From positions 1 through 52,919 of the forward strand of contig CAJUFP010000020.1 in the NCBI GenBank assembly GCA_910585645.1: a stretch of DNA of 52,919 nucleotides, given 5' to 3'. Below are positions 25,555 to 33,643 of this stretch, one piece after another. The notes under the pieces were generated by a model. That model was not told where the DNA came from and did no database searches. It saw only the letters and a list, made by a program, of their open reading frames with translations. This DNA comes from an uncultured Hungatella sp. GTDB taxonomy: Bacteria; Bacillota; Clostridia; Lachnospirales; Lachnospiraceae. A program made the translations under genes and the position numbers. Within the stretch, counting starts at the first letter, position 1, and each line of letters begins with the position of its first letter.

Positions 25555-25730
25555 AAAAAAATAAGGCACCAGAAACTCATAAAACTTTCTGATACCTTAC
25601 TTAACAGGCAGACTTTCTGCCTGGTTTGCACATATGTAGGCTCTTTGCCTGAAATTTTGACTTCCGGCGTTTTACCGGAACAAAAGCATTTGGTGTGGTT
25701 TTTGTGAACACACAGAAATCAATGTCATGT
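25555..25730 (-). promoter_or_regulatory. Structured 5' leader with terminator-like hairpin before the DUF932-like gene
   Basis: Reading on the minus strand, the region folds as TTCCGG/CCGGAA, AGGC/GCCT and CAGGCAG/CTGCCTG hairpins, then a 13-bp stem (25563-25598, with two G-U pairs) followed by a T run that stops 25 bp before the start codon. That order, structured region then terminator then gene, is the layout of a transcription attenuator or riboswitch. It does not match a riboswitch class I can name. A TACAAT hexamer near its far end could be the -10 of the promoter. Confidence 0.5.
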
Positions 25731-25836
25731 TTATTGTAGCACTATATATTGTATTTATTAGGAGTATTTTTTAAGATTACAGATTTCCTCCAATTTCATT
25801 TTGATAACATAAAGCCGCAATCTTTTTATAAACATA

Positions 25837-26158
25837 TTAGGCAGCACTCCATAGCACGATTCCTTCCCTTTTCATGTTTTTATAGAATGGAAGCACATCC
25901 TCCCACTCCTTGAAATTATCATAATCAATTAACAATACCGACAAAACTTTATTGTACTCCAATTCCTGTAAAATCAATCATGTTATTGTGCATATCTTCC
26001 GTGTGCTCTCTGGTGATTACAGCTATATCAACATCTGATTCCTCTGTTTGAGTTCCCTTTGCAAAAGAGCCATATAAAATAATCTTGTGTAATGTGCTGC
26101 CAAAAATTGTCTGAAAACCCGGAACCATTTTCTCAAAAATTTCCTGCAAACTATCCAT
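25837..26158 (-). pseudogene. MNT-type nucleotidyltransferase, broken by a frameshift
   Basis: The first 69 codons encode a minimal nucleotidyltransferase domain with ILYGSFAKGTQTEESDVDIA, the GSxxxG...DxD active-site pattern of MNT/KNTase-like proteins. The frame then closes at MIDFTGIGVQ. Shifting by one base restores a sensible C-terminus, QELEYNKVLSVLLIDYDNF and on to EGIVLWSAA, so a single-base indel near 25955 has split the gene. MNT proteins often act as antitoxins of HEPN toxins or add AMP to a target; no HEPN gene is present. The start overlaps the upstream small gene by 8 bp. Confidence 0.8.
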
Positions 26159-26336
26159 GAAGTTCCTTTCTCTTTTTCATCAACTGTCTTAACTCTTCTT
26201 TATTATCCACAAACCAAAGGTTTCTTTTAGGACGCCCCAAGGGATTTATTGCCGCTTCTTCTACTGCATCCGCAAATCTCTCTGCCTGTTTGGAGTCAGT
26301 AATAATGATTGTATCTGTTATACTGGAAATAGCCAT
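26151..26336 (-). CDS. Small antitoxin-like protein upstream of the nucleotidyltransferase
   Basis: A 61-residue basic protein with an N-terminal strand-rich part (MAISSITDTIIITDSKQAERF), a GRPKR basic turn and a Lys-rich C-terminal helix. It is arranged like the short proteins that accompany nucleotidyltransferase genes in Lachnospiraceae and may be DNA-binding, but I cannot assign a family. GGAGGT lies 6 nt before the ATG. Its partner gene is frameshifted, so the pair is probably no longer working as a unit. Confidence 0.65.
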   Translation of the reverse strand: MAISSITDTIIITDSKQAERFADAVEEAAINPLGRPKRNLWFVDNKEELRQLMKKRKELHG

Positions 26337-26477
26337 AAGAATACCTCCATAAATATGCGCAGACTGCTAAAAACTACTCTTTCTTAGAGCTTAACATACG
26401 AAAAGATGTAAAACAAAGTTACTTTTTTACGATTTTATTGCTATATACTTTATCGAATCATGTTTGTTTTTCTCTGC

Positions 26478-27200
26478 TCACCCAAGTACCTTTAACACCA
26501 CTTTCCTAGACGCGGACGGAAAATTTTGCCGTAGCTGTCGAAAAATCTTATCTTTTGATTCCTCCGGTCCTTCCTTATAAGCCGAAGTAACCACATCATA
26601 TCCCCACAATCTTTCCGGTGTAGAATACACCAACACCGGCCACCCATATTCCTCGCCCCTTTTATTCACCTTACGTCTGAAATCCCTCTGAATAAGATAG
26701 GTCTGCATTTGCAGTTCTGTCACAACTCCTTCAAAATTCTTTTCTCCATTCTTCCCAAATCCCGCAGCCTTCTTTAACTCAAAAGAATGCAGTTCCTTCT
26801 GCTGTTCAAACTGATCCATAATCTTCTTACAACGGATACTGGCCAGTTCATCCTCCCACCGGCTGTCAAAATCATACCCCTGCCTTCTGTAATTGGCAAA
26901 ATACGGAAACCATTTCTTAGAAATAAATCCCGCCTTTTTGTTAAAAAACTTCCCATAAGCCACCGTGCCCGTCCTTGCAATGATCTCCCGCCATTCCCAA
27001 GGGTCCTGCTCCCTGTCTCCTGTCCACCAAAACCGTGGAGATGTATGCTCTTCCGCTGAAAAACCTTCAATCTCATTTCTAAACAGCGGAAGAAATCCCA
27101 CCTCGTCAATCCAGTTAATCAGCTCCTGGTAACTGCGGATTCGGTAAGGATTGTCCCAATCCAGTCCATGCATGACCCACTCACCATTCTCTACTGCCAT
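26478..27200 (-). CDS. AlkZ-related protein (winged-helix DNA glycosylase-like)
   Basis: A 240-residue soluble protein with GLDWDNPYRIRSYQELINWI, then SPRFWWTGDREQDPWEWRE and GYDFDSRWEDELASIRCKKI. I recall this pattern from proteins annotated as AlkZ-related in Clostridia; AlkZ unhooks interstrand DNA crosslinks, but this protein is much shorter than AlkZ (about 370-400) and the catalytic residues cannot be confirmed here, so the activity is doubtful. It lies 84 bp downstream of the AAA ATPase gene on the same strand and could be the last member of that operon or an independent gene. Confidence 0.6.
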   Translation of the reverse strand: MAVENGEWVMHGLDWDNPYRIRSYQELINWIDEVGFLPLFRNEIEGFSAEEHTSPRFWWTGDREQDPWEWREIIARTGTVAYGKFFNKKAGFISKKWFPYFANYRRQGYDFDSRWEDELASIRCKKIMDQFEQQKELHSFELKKAAGFGKNGEKNFEGVVTELQMQTYLIQRDFRRKVNKRGEEYGWPVLVYSTPERLWGYDVVTSAYKEGPEESKDKIFRQLRQNFPSASRKVVLKVLG

Positions 27201-27284
27201 ACGTTTTTCCCCAATACTCTTTCATTTTTCCAAATATCGATCTTCATTTATCCTAATGCCATCCCATATTTATTCATTGCCATT

Positions 27285-28421
27285 TTAATCAGCATTCATA
27301 ATAAATACCTCTGCCAGCTTTTCAAATATAGCCAGTTCCATCTTTGTTTTTAATGTCCGTATATTATCATATCTACCCGCATGCTCAATAAACCATTTCT
27401 GTATATCTGTATTACTTATAACCTTCCGCTCATCCTCATCCAAAATGTCGGTTATTTCAGAGAACCATTTATTGATGATTACTATTTTCTGATCCTTATC
27501 AAGCTCGCCATATTCTATACAACTTCCAATTCTTGAATACATAGCCGGCCCCAATGCATTTTTAATTTCTTTATCACTCATAAAATTAGATGTACAAAGA
27601 AAAATTGTATGCCTCAGATCAACTTCATAATTTGTATCCACATACCTTCCTTCATCAAACAACTCATAAAACGCATTATAAAAAGTTGAATTCACCTTAT
27701 CAAATTCATCAATTAAAATCACATTAGATTCCCTCGACAGCATATCACGCGCAAAACTTGTCTTTGAATGTTCCGCACCAAATACATAATTATATGCCTC
27801 TTGTGTCTGCATCATTGAAAATTGAATTCTTAATAGTTCCCCTCCTAACGATCTGCTTATGCTTTTTGCTGTCTCCGTTTTTCCCACTCCAGAAGGTCCA
27901 TACAGCATAAATACAGCTGGTTTCTCACTTTTTTCTTTTGTCAATCTATAAAGGCCGGTAATTAGCTGTTTTTTACATTGTTCCTGGCCTAAAATATTTT
28001 CATTAAGATTCCTGAATATTCTTTTTAGGATATCTACATTTATTTTAGCATATTCGGATTTTAGATATTCAATATCATCTCCAAATTCAGTTCTCAAACT
28101 ATTTAATACCAGCTTAGGCGGATTATGAACAAACAAATTTTCAACATCATAATTAAGATTAATTATTTGCGTAAAATTAGACAACGTATGCTCCAATACC
28201 GATCCAAAATCATCCGCTTTACACACAACACAGTTTGCACCTATTTTCTTTTTTAAAAATATTTCTTTTACACCAGATTCTGTAGGATGAAGCCGGGCAT
28301 TATAATGCTGAATAAGCTCCATAAAAGTAACAACTTCATCATTCTCCCTATCAATCCGTTCTTCCAACAACTTGTTAAAATCTTTTTTAGAACCTGTAAA
28401 AACAATCACATTATCTATCAT
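27285..28421 (-). CDS. Clp-type AAA ATPase of the HExxH/DUF6414 operon
   Basis: A 378-residue AAA+ protein. After about 135 residues of unknown fold come the ClpA/ClpB-type features: ILGQEQCKKQLITGLYRL, Walker A LYGPSGVGKTETAK at about 175-182, Walker B NVILIDEFDKV at about 234-241, a sensor-1 region TIFLCTSN and an arginine-bearing SRIGSCIEY. Only one AAA module is present and there is no ClpP-binding loop that I can see. It may remodel or load a partner. I start at the ATG with GGAG 9 nt upstream; the frame overlaps the DUF6414 gene by 11 bp, so translation is coupled. The whole operon is AT-rich. Confidence 0.85.
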   Translation of the reverse strand: MIDNVIVFTGSKKDFNKLLEERIDRENDEVVTFMELIQHYNARLHPTESGVKEIFLKKKIGANCVVCKADDFGSVLEHTLSNFTQIINLNYDVENLFVHNPPKLVLNSLRTEFGDDIEYLKSEYAKINVDILKRIFRNLNENILGQEQCKKQLITGLYRLTKEKSEKPAVFMLYGPSGVGKTETAKSISRSLGGELLRIQFSMMQTQEAYNYVFGAEHSKTSFARDMLSRESNVILIDEFDKVNSTFYNAFYELFDEGRYVDTNYEVDLRHTIFLCTSNFMSDKEIKNALGPAMYSRIGSCIEYGELDKDQKIVIINKWFSEITDILDEDERKVISNTDIQKWFIEHAGRYDNIRTLKTKMELAIFEKLAEVFIMNAD

Positions 28422-29238
28422 CTGCTTCAACTCCTGCTAATAGTACATCATAGACATCCAGTCTCTTACTTTTAGAATTCTCCGGATTCGGAGCTTCCTG
28501 TTCGCCTGCATGGTAGTCTGGATTGTCCTTTGCTGTATTATAGAAATCAATATCCAATTCTTTATTAACATTTAATTGTTCCAGCGTAGTCGTTCCTACC
28601 TTAATTGCATAAATGCTGAGATTCATCTTAAGCAAGTCATTAATCTTATAATTGTTCTTTAATGAATTAATGTTAAACCTTAAAACTACTTTGCTTTTCC
28701 CTTTAGTCCCAATAAATTCGTAGTACCCTTTCGCAGACCTCAAAGCGTTATCTAATTTCTCTACAGCTATGTCAAATTCTCCTGCCGGTATACCTAAATC
28801 TCCTTTAAACATTGAGAGATAGGGCGACACCATAACTATGTAGGACAATGAATCCTTTTCCACTGAAATTGTATATCCCTGAAACTTTTTAATACTTCCC
28901 TGTTTTAATTTTCCACCCTTATCAGTCGCCTTCCCGTCAATAATCCCTAAAAAATCTGTCAAAATTGTATTCTTGACAATGTTCTTAGCCATCTTATTTG
29001 TGTTCAAGGTAATCCCCATTGTTGCTTCTGCCGAAGCTTGTGCTTCCAGTCCCAGTAACGCCTTAAATATACCGCTTATTCCAGCCTTTCCTCCTGCTGA
29101 TGTATCCGCCTCGCCACTTTTTTCAGACTCTTTAAGTAATTGCGTTGTTTTTTCTAATTCTCCTCCTGCTATTATCTGCACATAATCCGTCACAGAATCT
29201 TCATCAAAGTAAACTACCTTACAAATCGTATTCTCCAT
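28411..29238 (-). CDS. DUF6414 family protein
   Basis: A 275-residue soluble protein. The N-terminal VVYFDEDSVTDYVQIIAGG segment is the hallmark I associate with DUF6414, a Firmicutes family of unknown function. A Gly/Ala-rich helical stretch (GIFKALLGLEAQASAEATMG) follows, then a beta-rich C-terminal domain (FQGYTISVEKDSLSYIVMV). It overlaps the AAA ATPase gene and lies 67 bp after the preceding gene, so it is part of the same operon. The partner relation with an AAA ATPase suggests the ATPase acts on or through this protein. The family call is good; the role is not known. Confidence 0.8.
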   Translation of the reverse strand: MENTICKVVYFDEDSVTDYVQIIAGGELEKTTQLLKESEKSGEADTSAGGKAGISGIFKALLGLEAQASAEATMGITLNTNKMAKNIVKNTILTDFLGIIDGKATDKGGKLKQGSIKKFQGYTISVEKDSLSYIVMVSPYLSMFKGDLGIPAGEFDIAVEKLDNALRSAKGYYEFIGTKGKSKVVLRFNINSLKNNYKINDLLKMNLSIYAIKVGTTTLEQLNVNKELDIDFYNTAKDNPDYHAGEQEAPNPENSKSKRLDVYDVLLAGVEADDR

Positions 29239-29305
29239 CTTATCCCTTCTCTACCCATTGTTTAATCCTGTTAATGTCTCTGCCCAGCAAACACGCAAAA
29301 TATCT

Positions 29306-29866
29306 CTATATCTTCCCCCATACAACCTCATTTAAGGAAATACGACCATCCTCCATTCTGATTGTTTGCATTTTCAAAAGCTGACTAATTATCTCTTGGA
29401 AATCAAAAATATCATTTTTTCCTTTCTCTTTAACTATATTCTGAACCTTTTCAATCACCCTTTCCTCCTCTACATAATGATCATATGCCTTCATCTGATC
29501 CAACACATATACAACAGCCGCACTGTTCTCATCCAGTTTTCTTACCCCTACCTTTCCTGCAAATATAAACGCATTCAGAGCAAGTTGAATATAGTTGAAA
29601 ATACTCTCCGGCATACTGACCGATACAGCCAGTTCGATTCCCGCAGAAATCAGTTTCTTTAAATCCAGCTTTATATTTCCAGGCTTTAAGGAAAACGAGT
29701 TGGTTCCGAGAAAAATCATATCCTTTCTGTGAACTTCAGGAATGATTTCTAAATACTGTTCCATAATCTCCACACCAAAAATATCATCTACGTTCAATTC
29801 CTGTGACAACTCCCTTAAATACTCTCTTGTCTCTCTATCCAGCCTCTCCGCTTCTTCCCTGTTCAT
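29306..29866 (-). CDS. Unknown protein in the HExxH/DUF6414 operon
   Basis: A 186-residue protein, acidic and helical at the start (REEAERLDRETREYLRELSQ), with a hydrophobic helix in the middle (ISAGIELAVSVSMPESIF, then LALNAFIFAGKVG) and a helical C-terminus. I do not recognise it. GAGGAGAG precedes the chosen ATG; the upstream in-frame extension lies inside the metalloprotease gene, which overlaps by 32 bp. The tight overlap places it in the operon. It could be a regulator or substrate of the adjacent protease, but nothing in its sequence shows this. Confidence 0.75.
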   Translation of the reverse strand: MNREEAERLDRETREYLRELSQELNVDDIFGVEIMEQYLEIIPEVHRKDMIFLGTNSFSLKPGNIKLDLKKLISAGIELAVSVSMPESIFNYIQLALNAFIFAGKVGVRKLDENSAAVVYVLDQMKAYDHYVEEERVIEKVQNIVKEKGKNDIFDFQEIISQLLKMQTIRMEDGRISLNEVVWGKI

Positions 29867-30920
29867 ACTCTCTCCTCTTTTCCCTCTTTCTCTCCGGATC
29901 AATAATGGATTCCAACTTTCCCAACTGCTTTTTCATCAACAGCTGCGTCCGATACTCATCATAAACATCTAAAAAACCGTTATATAGCCGATTCCCCTCT
30001 TCTGTATCCAATTCATAAATATCCTCATAAGGGATTTTAAAAATATTCTCTTTTCTTTTCTGAATCTCAGGGTGTGTCTCCGTTTCTACATAAGCCTGAT
30101 ATAATACCCTATCCGTGTAATAGATCAAATCCACATAATCCATAAACATAACCGGTGCCAAAAATGTGTATTCCTCCAAAAGCCTTTCGTTTCGGCTCTG
30201 TCTTTTTCCGTCAATAATCATTCTCAGCACAATATCATACGCCATAGCATCCGCCTGAAATTCCTCCTGGCGGCTCTGTTTCTTTGTCTGTCTGCGTAAT
30301 CCGCCTTTCTTATCATGGTTTAAATAGATATGGGCCAGTTCATGGGCCAAATTAAATGCGGTAATGGTCCAATAACAATCTTCTGCAAGATTGATTACCT
30401 GTAGATCTCCGTTGACTGCTCTTAACAAAGTTTCTGACGCATTGGCGTCTGGCAGCCTTCCCAAAATGCTTACATCATTTAATGTGTACAAAGCATGAAT
30501 AAAGCCAAATCCGTAAGTCTCCAGATTATCAAACTCTTTGGTCCACTTAAACATAGACAGGAAAAAAGAAAGAACTGCCGCTTCATATAATTCGTCTATA
30601 TGGATGAAACTATTTTCGCCTTCTTTTTCCCCTTCACAAACATAGCTGGAAATATTTCCCTGATAACGGTTGTTCAGTTCTACGTTGCTGTCAGAAAATT
30701 CGTACTCCTTCCTGAAAAAATATTGTATCTGTTCCAACATCTTTTCCAGGCTGTACTTTTCCAAATTTTCTTTTAATAATCCCTCTGAGAACTGGTCTTT
30801 TGGAAGATATTCAAGGATTTTCTTCATTCCATAACTTAAATCTTTCGCCCGGATTCCTCCATATTTTAAAAGCTCATACTTATTAGGAATCAAAAAACGA
30901 AGCATTCCCCATTCTTTCAT
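29835..30920 (-). CDS. HExxH zinc metalloprotease of the AT-rich operon
   Basis: A 361-residue soluble protein with a gluzincin/M78-like active site: AFNLAHELAHIYLNHD at about 188-203 (two His ligands and the catalytic Glu) and a downstream EEFQADAMAYDIV at about 219-231 that can give the third ligand. The sequence before it is about 180 residues of unknown fold, and there is no signal peptide, so it should act in the cytoplasm. ImmA-type proteases of this class cleave repressors, and similar enzymes occur in phage-defence and stress operons. It starts in an ATGA overlap with the upstream small ORF and overlaps the next gene, so the operon is translated in a coupled way. Confidence 0.82.
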   Translation of the reverse strand: MKEWGMLRFLIPNKYELLKYGGIRAKDLSYGMKKILEYLPKDQFSEGLLKENLEKYSLEKMLEQIQYFFRKEYEFSDSNVELNNRYQGNISSYVCEGEKEGENSFIHIDELYEAAVLSFFLSMFKWTKEFDNLETYGFGFIHALYTLNDVSILGRLPDANASETLLRAVNGDLQVINLAEDCYWTITAFNLAHELAHIYLNHDKKGGLRRQTKKQSRQEEFQADAMAYDIVLRMIIDGKRQSRNERLLEEYTFLAPVMFMDYVDLIYYTDRVLYQAYVETETHPEIQKRKENIFKIPYEDIYELDTEEGNRLYNGFLDVYDEYRTQLLMKKQLGKLESIIDPERKREKRREYEQGRSGEAG

Positions 30921-31078
30921 CGTATCTCTAACCTCTCCCTCAATCGTTCTCTTGCCTGGTCTATGCTAAAAGTTTCAGCCCCGTTTATACGTTCCTCTTC
31001 AGCCTGAAGCACCCTTTCCTGAAGCTTTAGCATTTGATCTCTTCCCTCAAATCCCTTAATACTCATAAATGCCAGCAT
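30917..31078 (-). CDS. Small antitoxin-like ORF coupled to the metalloprotease
   Basis: A 53-residue, highly charged, helical product whose end (ETFSIDQARERLRERLEIR) resembles the C-terminal helix of small type II antitoxins such as the Phd/RelB groups. Its stop overlaps the protease start as ATGA, the usual sign of coupling. The start is uncertain: the frame stays open about 22 codons further up (RIYNKEYEKV) but without an ATG, and GGGGGAGG lies in that stretch. It may be an antitoxin that lost its N-terminus. Too short for most gene callers. Confidence 0.5.
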   Translation of the reverse strand: MLAFMSIKGFEGRDQMLKLQERVLQAEEERINGAETFSIDQARERLRERLEIR

Positions 31079-31135
31079 CACTTTCTCATATTCTTTATTG
31101 TAAATCCGTGCTTTTGTCCTCCCCCATGATATAAA

Positions 31136-31164
31136 ATTATATCTTTATATTTCAATGATGTAAA
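31136..31164 (-). promoter_or_regulatory. Promoter of the HExxH/DUF6414/AAA operon
   Basis: On the minus strand TTTACA and TATAAT are separated by 17 bp, with GGGGGAGG about 15 bp after the -10. It stands upstream of the small ORF and the four larger genes and marks the operon as independent of the genes to its right. Confidence 0.6.
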
Positions 31165-31209
31165 GTTTTTATTTGTTCTTCTCTTCCCTGCCAGAATCAT
31201 ATCTTTTGC

Positions 31210-31710
31210 CTATATATTAATGGTTTCAGGGACTCTCTCCTGAATTTTTCGATAAACAATACCAAACCTCTCCCCATCATACCCCTCCGAACCGACAAAC
31301 ATCATCCTCCCCCGTTCTTTCCTCTGCACCACACTCCTCCCCTCCCCAGAAATCCGTACATAAAATTCCTTTCCTCTTTTCCCTTCAATCTCCTCAAAAT
31401 AAATCCTGCAAGACTCATACTCCCCATCCCAAAACGGCTGCACCGCCACAAAGCAGTCCCTCTGAACCTCCAAAAAGCAGTTTGCAAGCGGCATAATCCG
31501 CCTCTGAATCCCCCGATACACCACCCAGGTAACCATCAAAGCACAAACAGCCAGCCCCACAATAACCACTCCATATACTCTCCAGCGCCCAGCCCCAATC
31601 ATCAACAGGCCCACAGACGCCAAAATCCCCAATAACGGAAAAAGAAGGAGCAGCCGCTCCTTCCAGTCCATCCTCCTATACATCATTTCTTCAGACGGTT
31701 CCAATCTCAT
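31210..31710 (-). CDS. Small two-helix membrane protein, unknown
   Basis: A 166-residue protein with two hydrophobic helices near the N-terminus (LLLLFPLLGILASVGLLMIG and VYGVVIVGLAVCALMVTWVV) and a soluble C-terminal part with Phe/Tyr-rich strands and a basic end. AGGAGAG precedes the chosen ATG. This looks like the small PH-domain-like membrane proteins of Clostridia, but I cannot assign a family. It overlaps a tiny upstream frame. Confidence 0.65.
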   Translation of the reverse strand: MRLEPSEEMMYRRMDWKERLLLLFPLLGILASVGLLMIGAGRWRVYGVVIVGLAVCALMVTWVVYRGIQRRIMPLANCFLEVQRDCFVAVQPFWDGEYESCRIYFEEIEGKRGKEFYVRISGEGRSVVQRKERGRMMFVGSEGYDGERFGIVYRKIQERVPETINI

Positions 31711-31726
31711 TCGTTTCTCTCCTCCC

Positions 31727-31891
31727 TCACGCTGCTCTCCCTCCCCGGTCCCCATTCCAGTTCTCCATCACCTTCTCACACTCCCTGATCGTCTCCTCAC
31801 ACAGATAATCCGAAAAATACCCGATATGGGTCTCCTCATACGGCAGATTCAGCCTCCCCGAAAGCCACACATACACCCCGTCCCGGCTCAT
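31727..31891 (-). CDS. Tiny unknown ORF
   Basis: A 54-residue frame beginning MSRDGVYVWLSGRLNLP that ends by overlapping the next gene's signals. It has no clear ribosome site, but the product is compositionally sensible. It could be the C-terminal remnant of a larger gene in a zone of decaying genes. Confidence 0.3.
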   Translation of the reverse strand: MSRDGVYVWLSGRLNLPYEETHIGYFSDYLCEETIRECEKVMENWNGDRGGRAA

Positions 31892-31915
31892 GCACCCAGC
31901 CCACTATTCCTTCTC

Positions 31916-32584
31916 TCACCGGCCTGATTGCCACGTTTCCCGCAATCCTTTCCCCGGCCTCTTTTCTTCCCTATCACTTTCCATTTCCGTCTCACACCTG
32001 CCACCCATATTCCCCATCAAAACTTTCACATTCTCCACTCCAATCTTTGTGCTGAGAATCGACTCCTCCTGCCTTCTTATCCCATTGCGGACCTCAATTC
32101 CCACCTTTCCATCTTCATAAACCGTGGCAATTCTCACTGCCTCCTCCCGGTTGGCATATTTCAACAGATTCGTCCCCAGATTATCCACACTTCTTAAGAT
32201 ATCATCCATGGATACCCAAATCAGCTCCCGCCTCCATTTCAGACAGGCCTCCACCAAAAAGCCCTGCCCCTCCAGGAACATAACCAACTCTGACAGGCAG
32301 TCCATAAATACGCTCTGAATTTCCAGATATACAATGAATTTCTTTCTCACCCACTCAGATAATGCTGTCTGGTCCGAAGCCCCTATGCCCTGTGCCAACA
32401 CATAATCCTGCAGTTCCCCGGCCAGACTCCCGGCTCCAAAGCGTATCCCAACATCCATTCTCCTTTTCTTCCCCAATTTCAGTCCTCTTTCCCCTGCCAT
32501 ATCCATCTGTTTCCGTTTGTGCCCCGCATCTTTCCCACCAAATAGGACAGACCCTCTGTCTCCCAGAGCGTCTGTCCCATGCAA
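31916..32584 (-). pseudogene. Sensor histidine kinase remnant (HATPase region)
   Basis: The middle of this frame matches the ATP-binding domain of a clostridial sensor kinase: an N-box-like RSVDNLGTNLLKYANREE, the KVGIEVRNGI strand and a G2-like STKIGVENVKVLMGNMGG. Sensor, membrane segments and a recognisable phospho-acceptor His are missing, and the end after GRCETEMESD is out of frame with the family. I read it as a decayed kinase; no response-regulator gene is adjacent. Confidence 0.6.
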
Positions 32585-33151
32585 TTACTTTTTATTTCCG
32601 GCGCTGGTAACGATTCCGTCCTTATCCGTAGAATAGTACACCTCATCAGCGTCCTTTACATTCTTCTTATTTTTCTGTATCTTTCCTGACTGATTTACCA
32701 AATACTCCTTTCCCTCATATTTAATATGTCTTAAAATAATAGGTGAATTTATCTCCGTCCAGATCAATGGTACACCTGCCAACTTTCATCACACCCTCTT
32801 TCGACGTGTCCCCGAAATAATAGACCTTTTCCACGTCTCCGGCCTGAGGCAGTTGGGATTCATTCTCAATCTTCTCACAGGAGAGAATCTTTTTCCCCTC
32901 CACCTTCATCTTATACAAACCATGAAGCATCATACCGTTCTCATTAAAACCATAGGTATGTCCCTTAATAGATTTAACTGACTGGTCACCAAGCCTCCGT
33001 TTGACAGTCCGTAGAACCAGTATTCCTCATCATCGTCATGAGCCTGGGCGTCAATCTCCTCCCCCGGCACTGCCTTAAACCAGCCTACAGCCAGCCAGCG
33101 TGGCAATCCATACTGCCAGAAGAAATACCACCCGCTTTTTCTGTTATTCAT
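32585..33151 (-). pseudogene. Cell-wall-binding repeat protein, frameshifted twice
   Basis: Three overlapping frames join into one protein of the choline-binding/glucan-binding repeat type found in Lachnospiraceae. Frame 1 gives LPRWLAVGWFKAVPGE and DDEEYWFYGLSNGG. A one-base shift near 32995 continues as SIKGHTYGFNENGMMLHGLY and KVYYFGDTSKEGVMKVGR. A second break near 32725 leads to IKYEGKEYLVNQSGKIQKNK, and a segment of about 25 residues seems lost there. The start has AAGGAG 8 nt upstream but no signal peptide, so the N-terminus is also truncated. Confidence 0.75.
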
Positions 33152-33177
33152 CAAAATCACTCCTTCAATCTATGGCA

Positions 33178-33606
33178 CTAGAAAACGAAAACCGCTGCCA
33201 CACATCCCACAATCAGAGCCGCAGACACTCCCATAGGAATATCCTGCCATGCCAAATGAATCAGCAGCATGGCCCCCTGGGTCAGCTTATCCGCAACCGG
33301 ATCAAGAACCTCCCCCAGCTTACTGCCCATATGAAACTGTCTTGCGGTCAAATCCCCCGCAGCAAGCCGCGGTGTATTTGACCCTCGCAGCAGTCGCCAA
33401 ATGTGCGTGCCAGCATGCCCACTTGGCTCGTTGCCCGCGGAAATAAACCCATCCGCAACATCCGTCAAACCCGACAATAGCAATACCGCTGCCGTCCATA
33501 AAAGATTCTCCTCAACACAATAGAGCCATACCAGAATCGGGATTAAACACAGACGGAAAAAAGTCAGCAGATTGGGAATCGTATAAACTCTGTTTTCCCG
33601 TTCCAT
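33178..33606 (-). pseudogene. CDP-alcohol phosphatidyltransferase disrupted by an in-frame insertion
   Basis: The product starts with a normal PgsA-like N-terminus (RVYTIPNLLTFFRLCLIP) and reaches the catalytic motif D-x2-D-G-x2-A-R-x8-G-x3-D-x3-D. Between DGFI and AR, 32 residues have been inserted by a 96-bp palindromic element, after which ARQFHMGSKLGEVLDPVADK resumes perfectly. The C-terminus stops about 50-60 residues early. The motif spacing needed to hold the two metal ions is therefore broken and the enzyme, which would make phosphatidylglycerol phosphate or a similar lipid, should be dead. GGAGGGG precedes the ATG. Confidence 0.8.
33346..33441. mobile_element. 96-bp palindromic insertion inside the phosphatidyltransferase gene
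   Basis: Removing these 96 bp restores an uninterrupted family motif. The element has GGTCAAAT and ATTTGACC arms around a CCCCGC/GCGG stem at one end, and a GCCAA/TTGGC hairpin in the other half. It has no stop codon in the host frame. It looks like a non-autonomous palindromic repeat that jumped into the gene. Confidence 0.75.
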
Positions 33607-33643
33607 TTCATCACCCCTCCGGGGAAAATATATTTCTTTATCG

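Noticed and set aside
25555..25730. A c-di-GMP-I, THF, T-box or other named riboswitch in the leader
   Set aside because: The characteristic core sequences of those classes are not found; only the general attenuator layout is supported.
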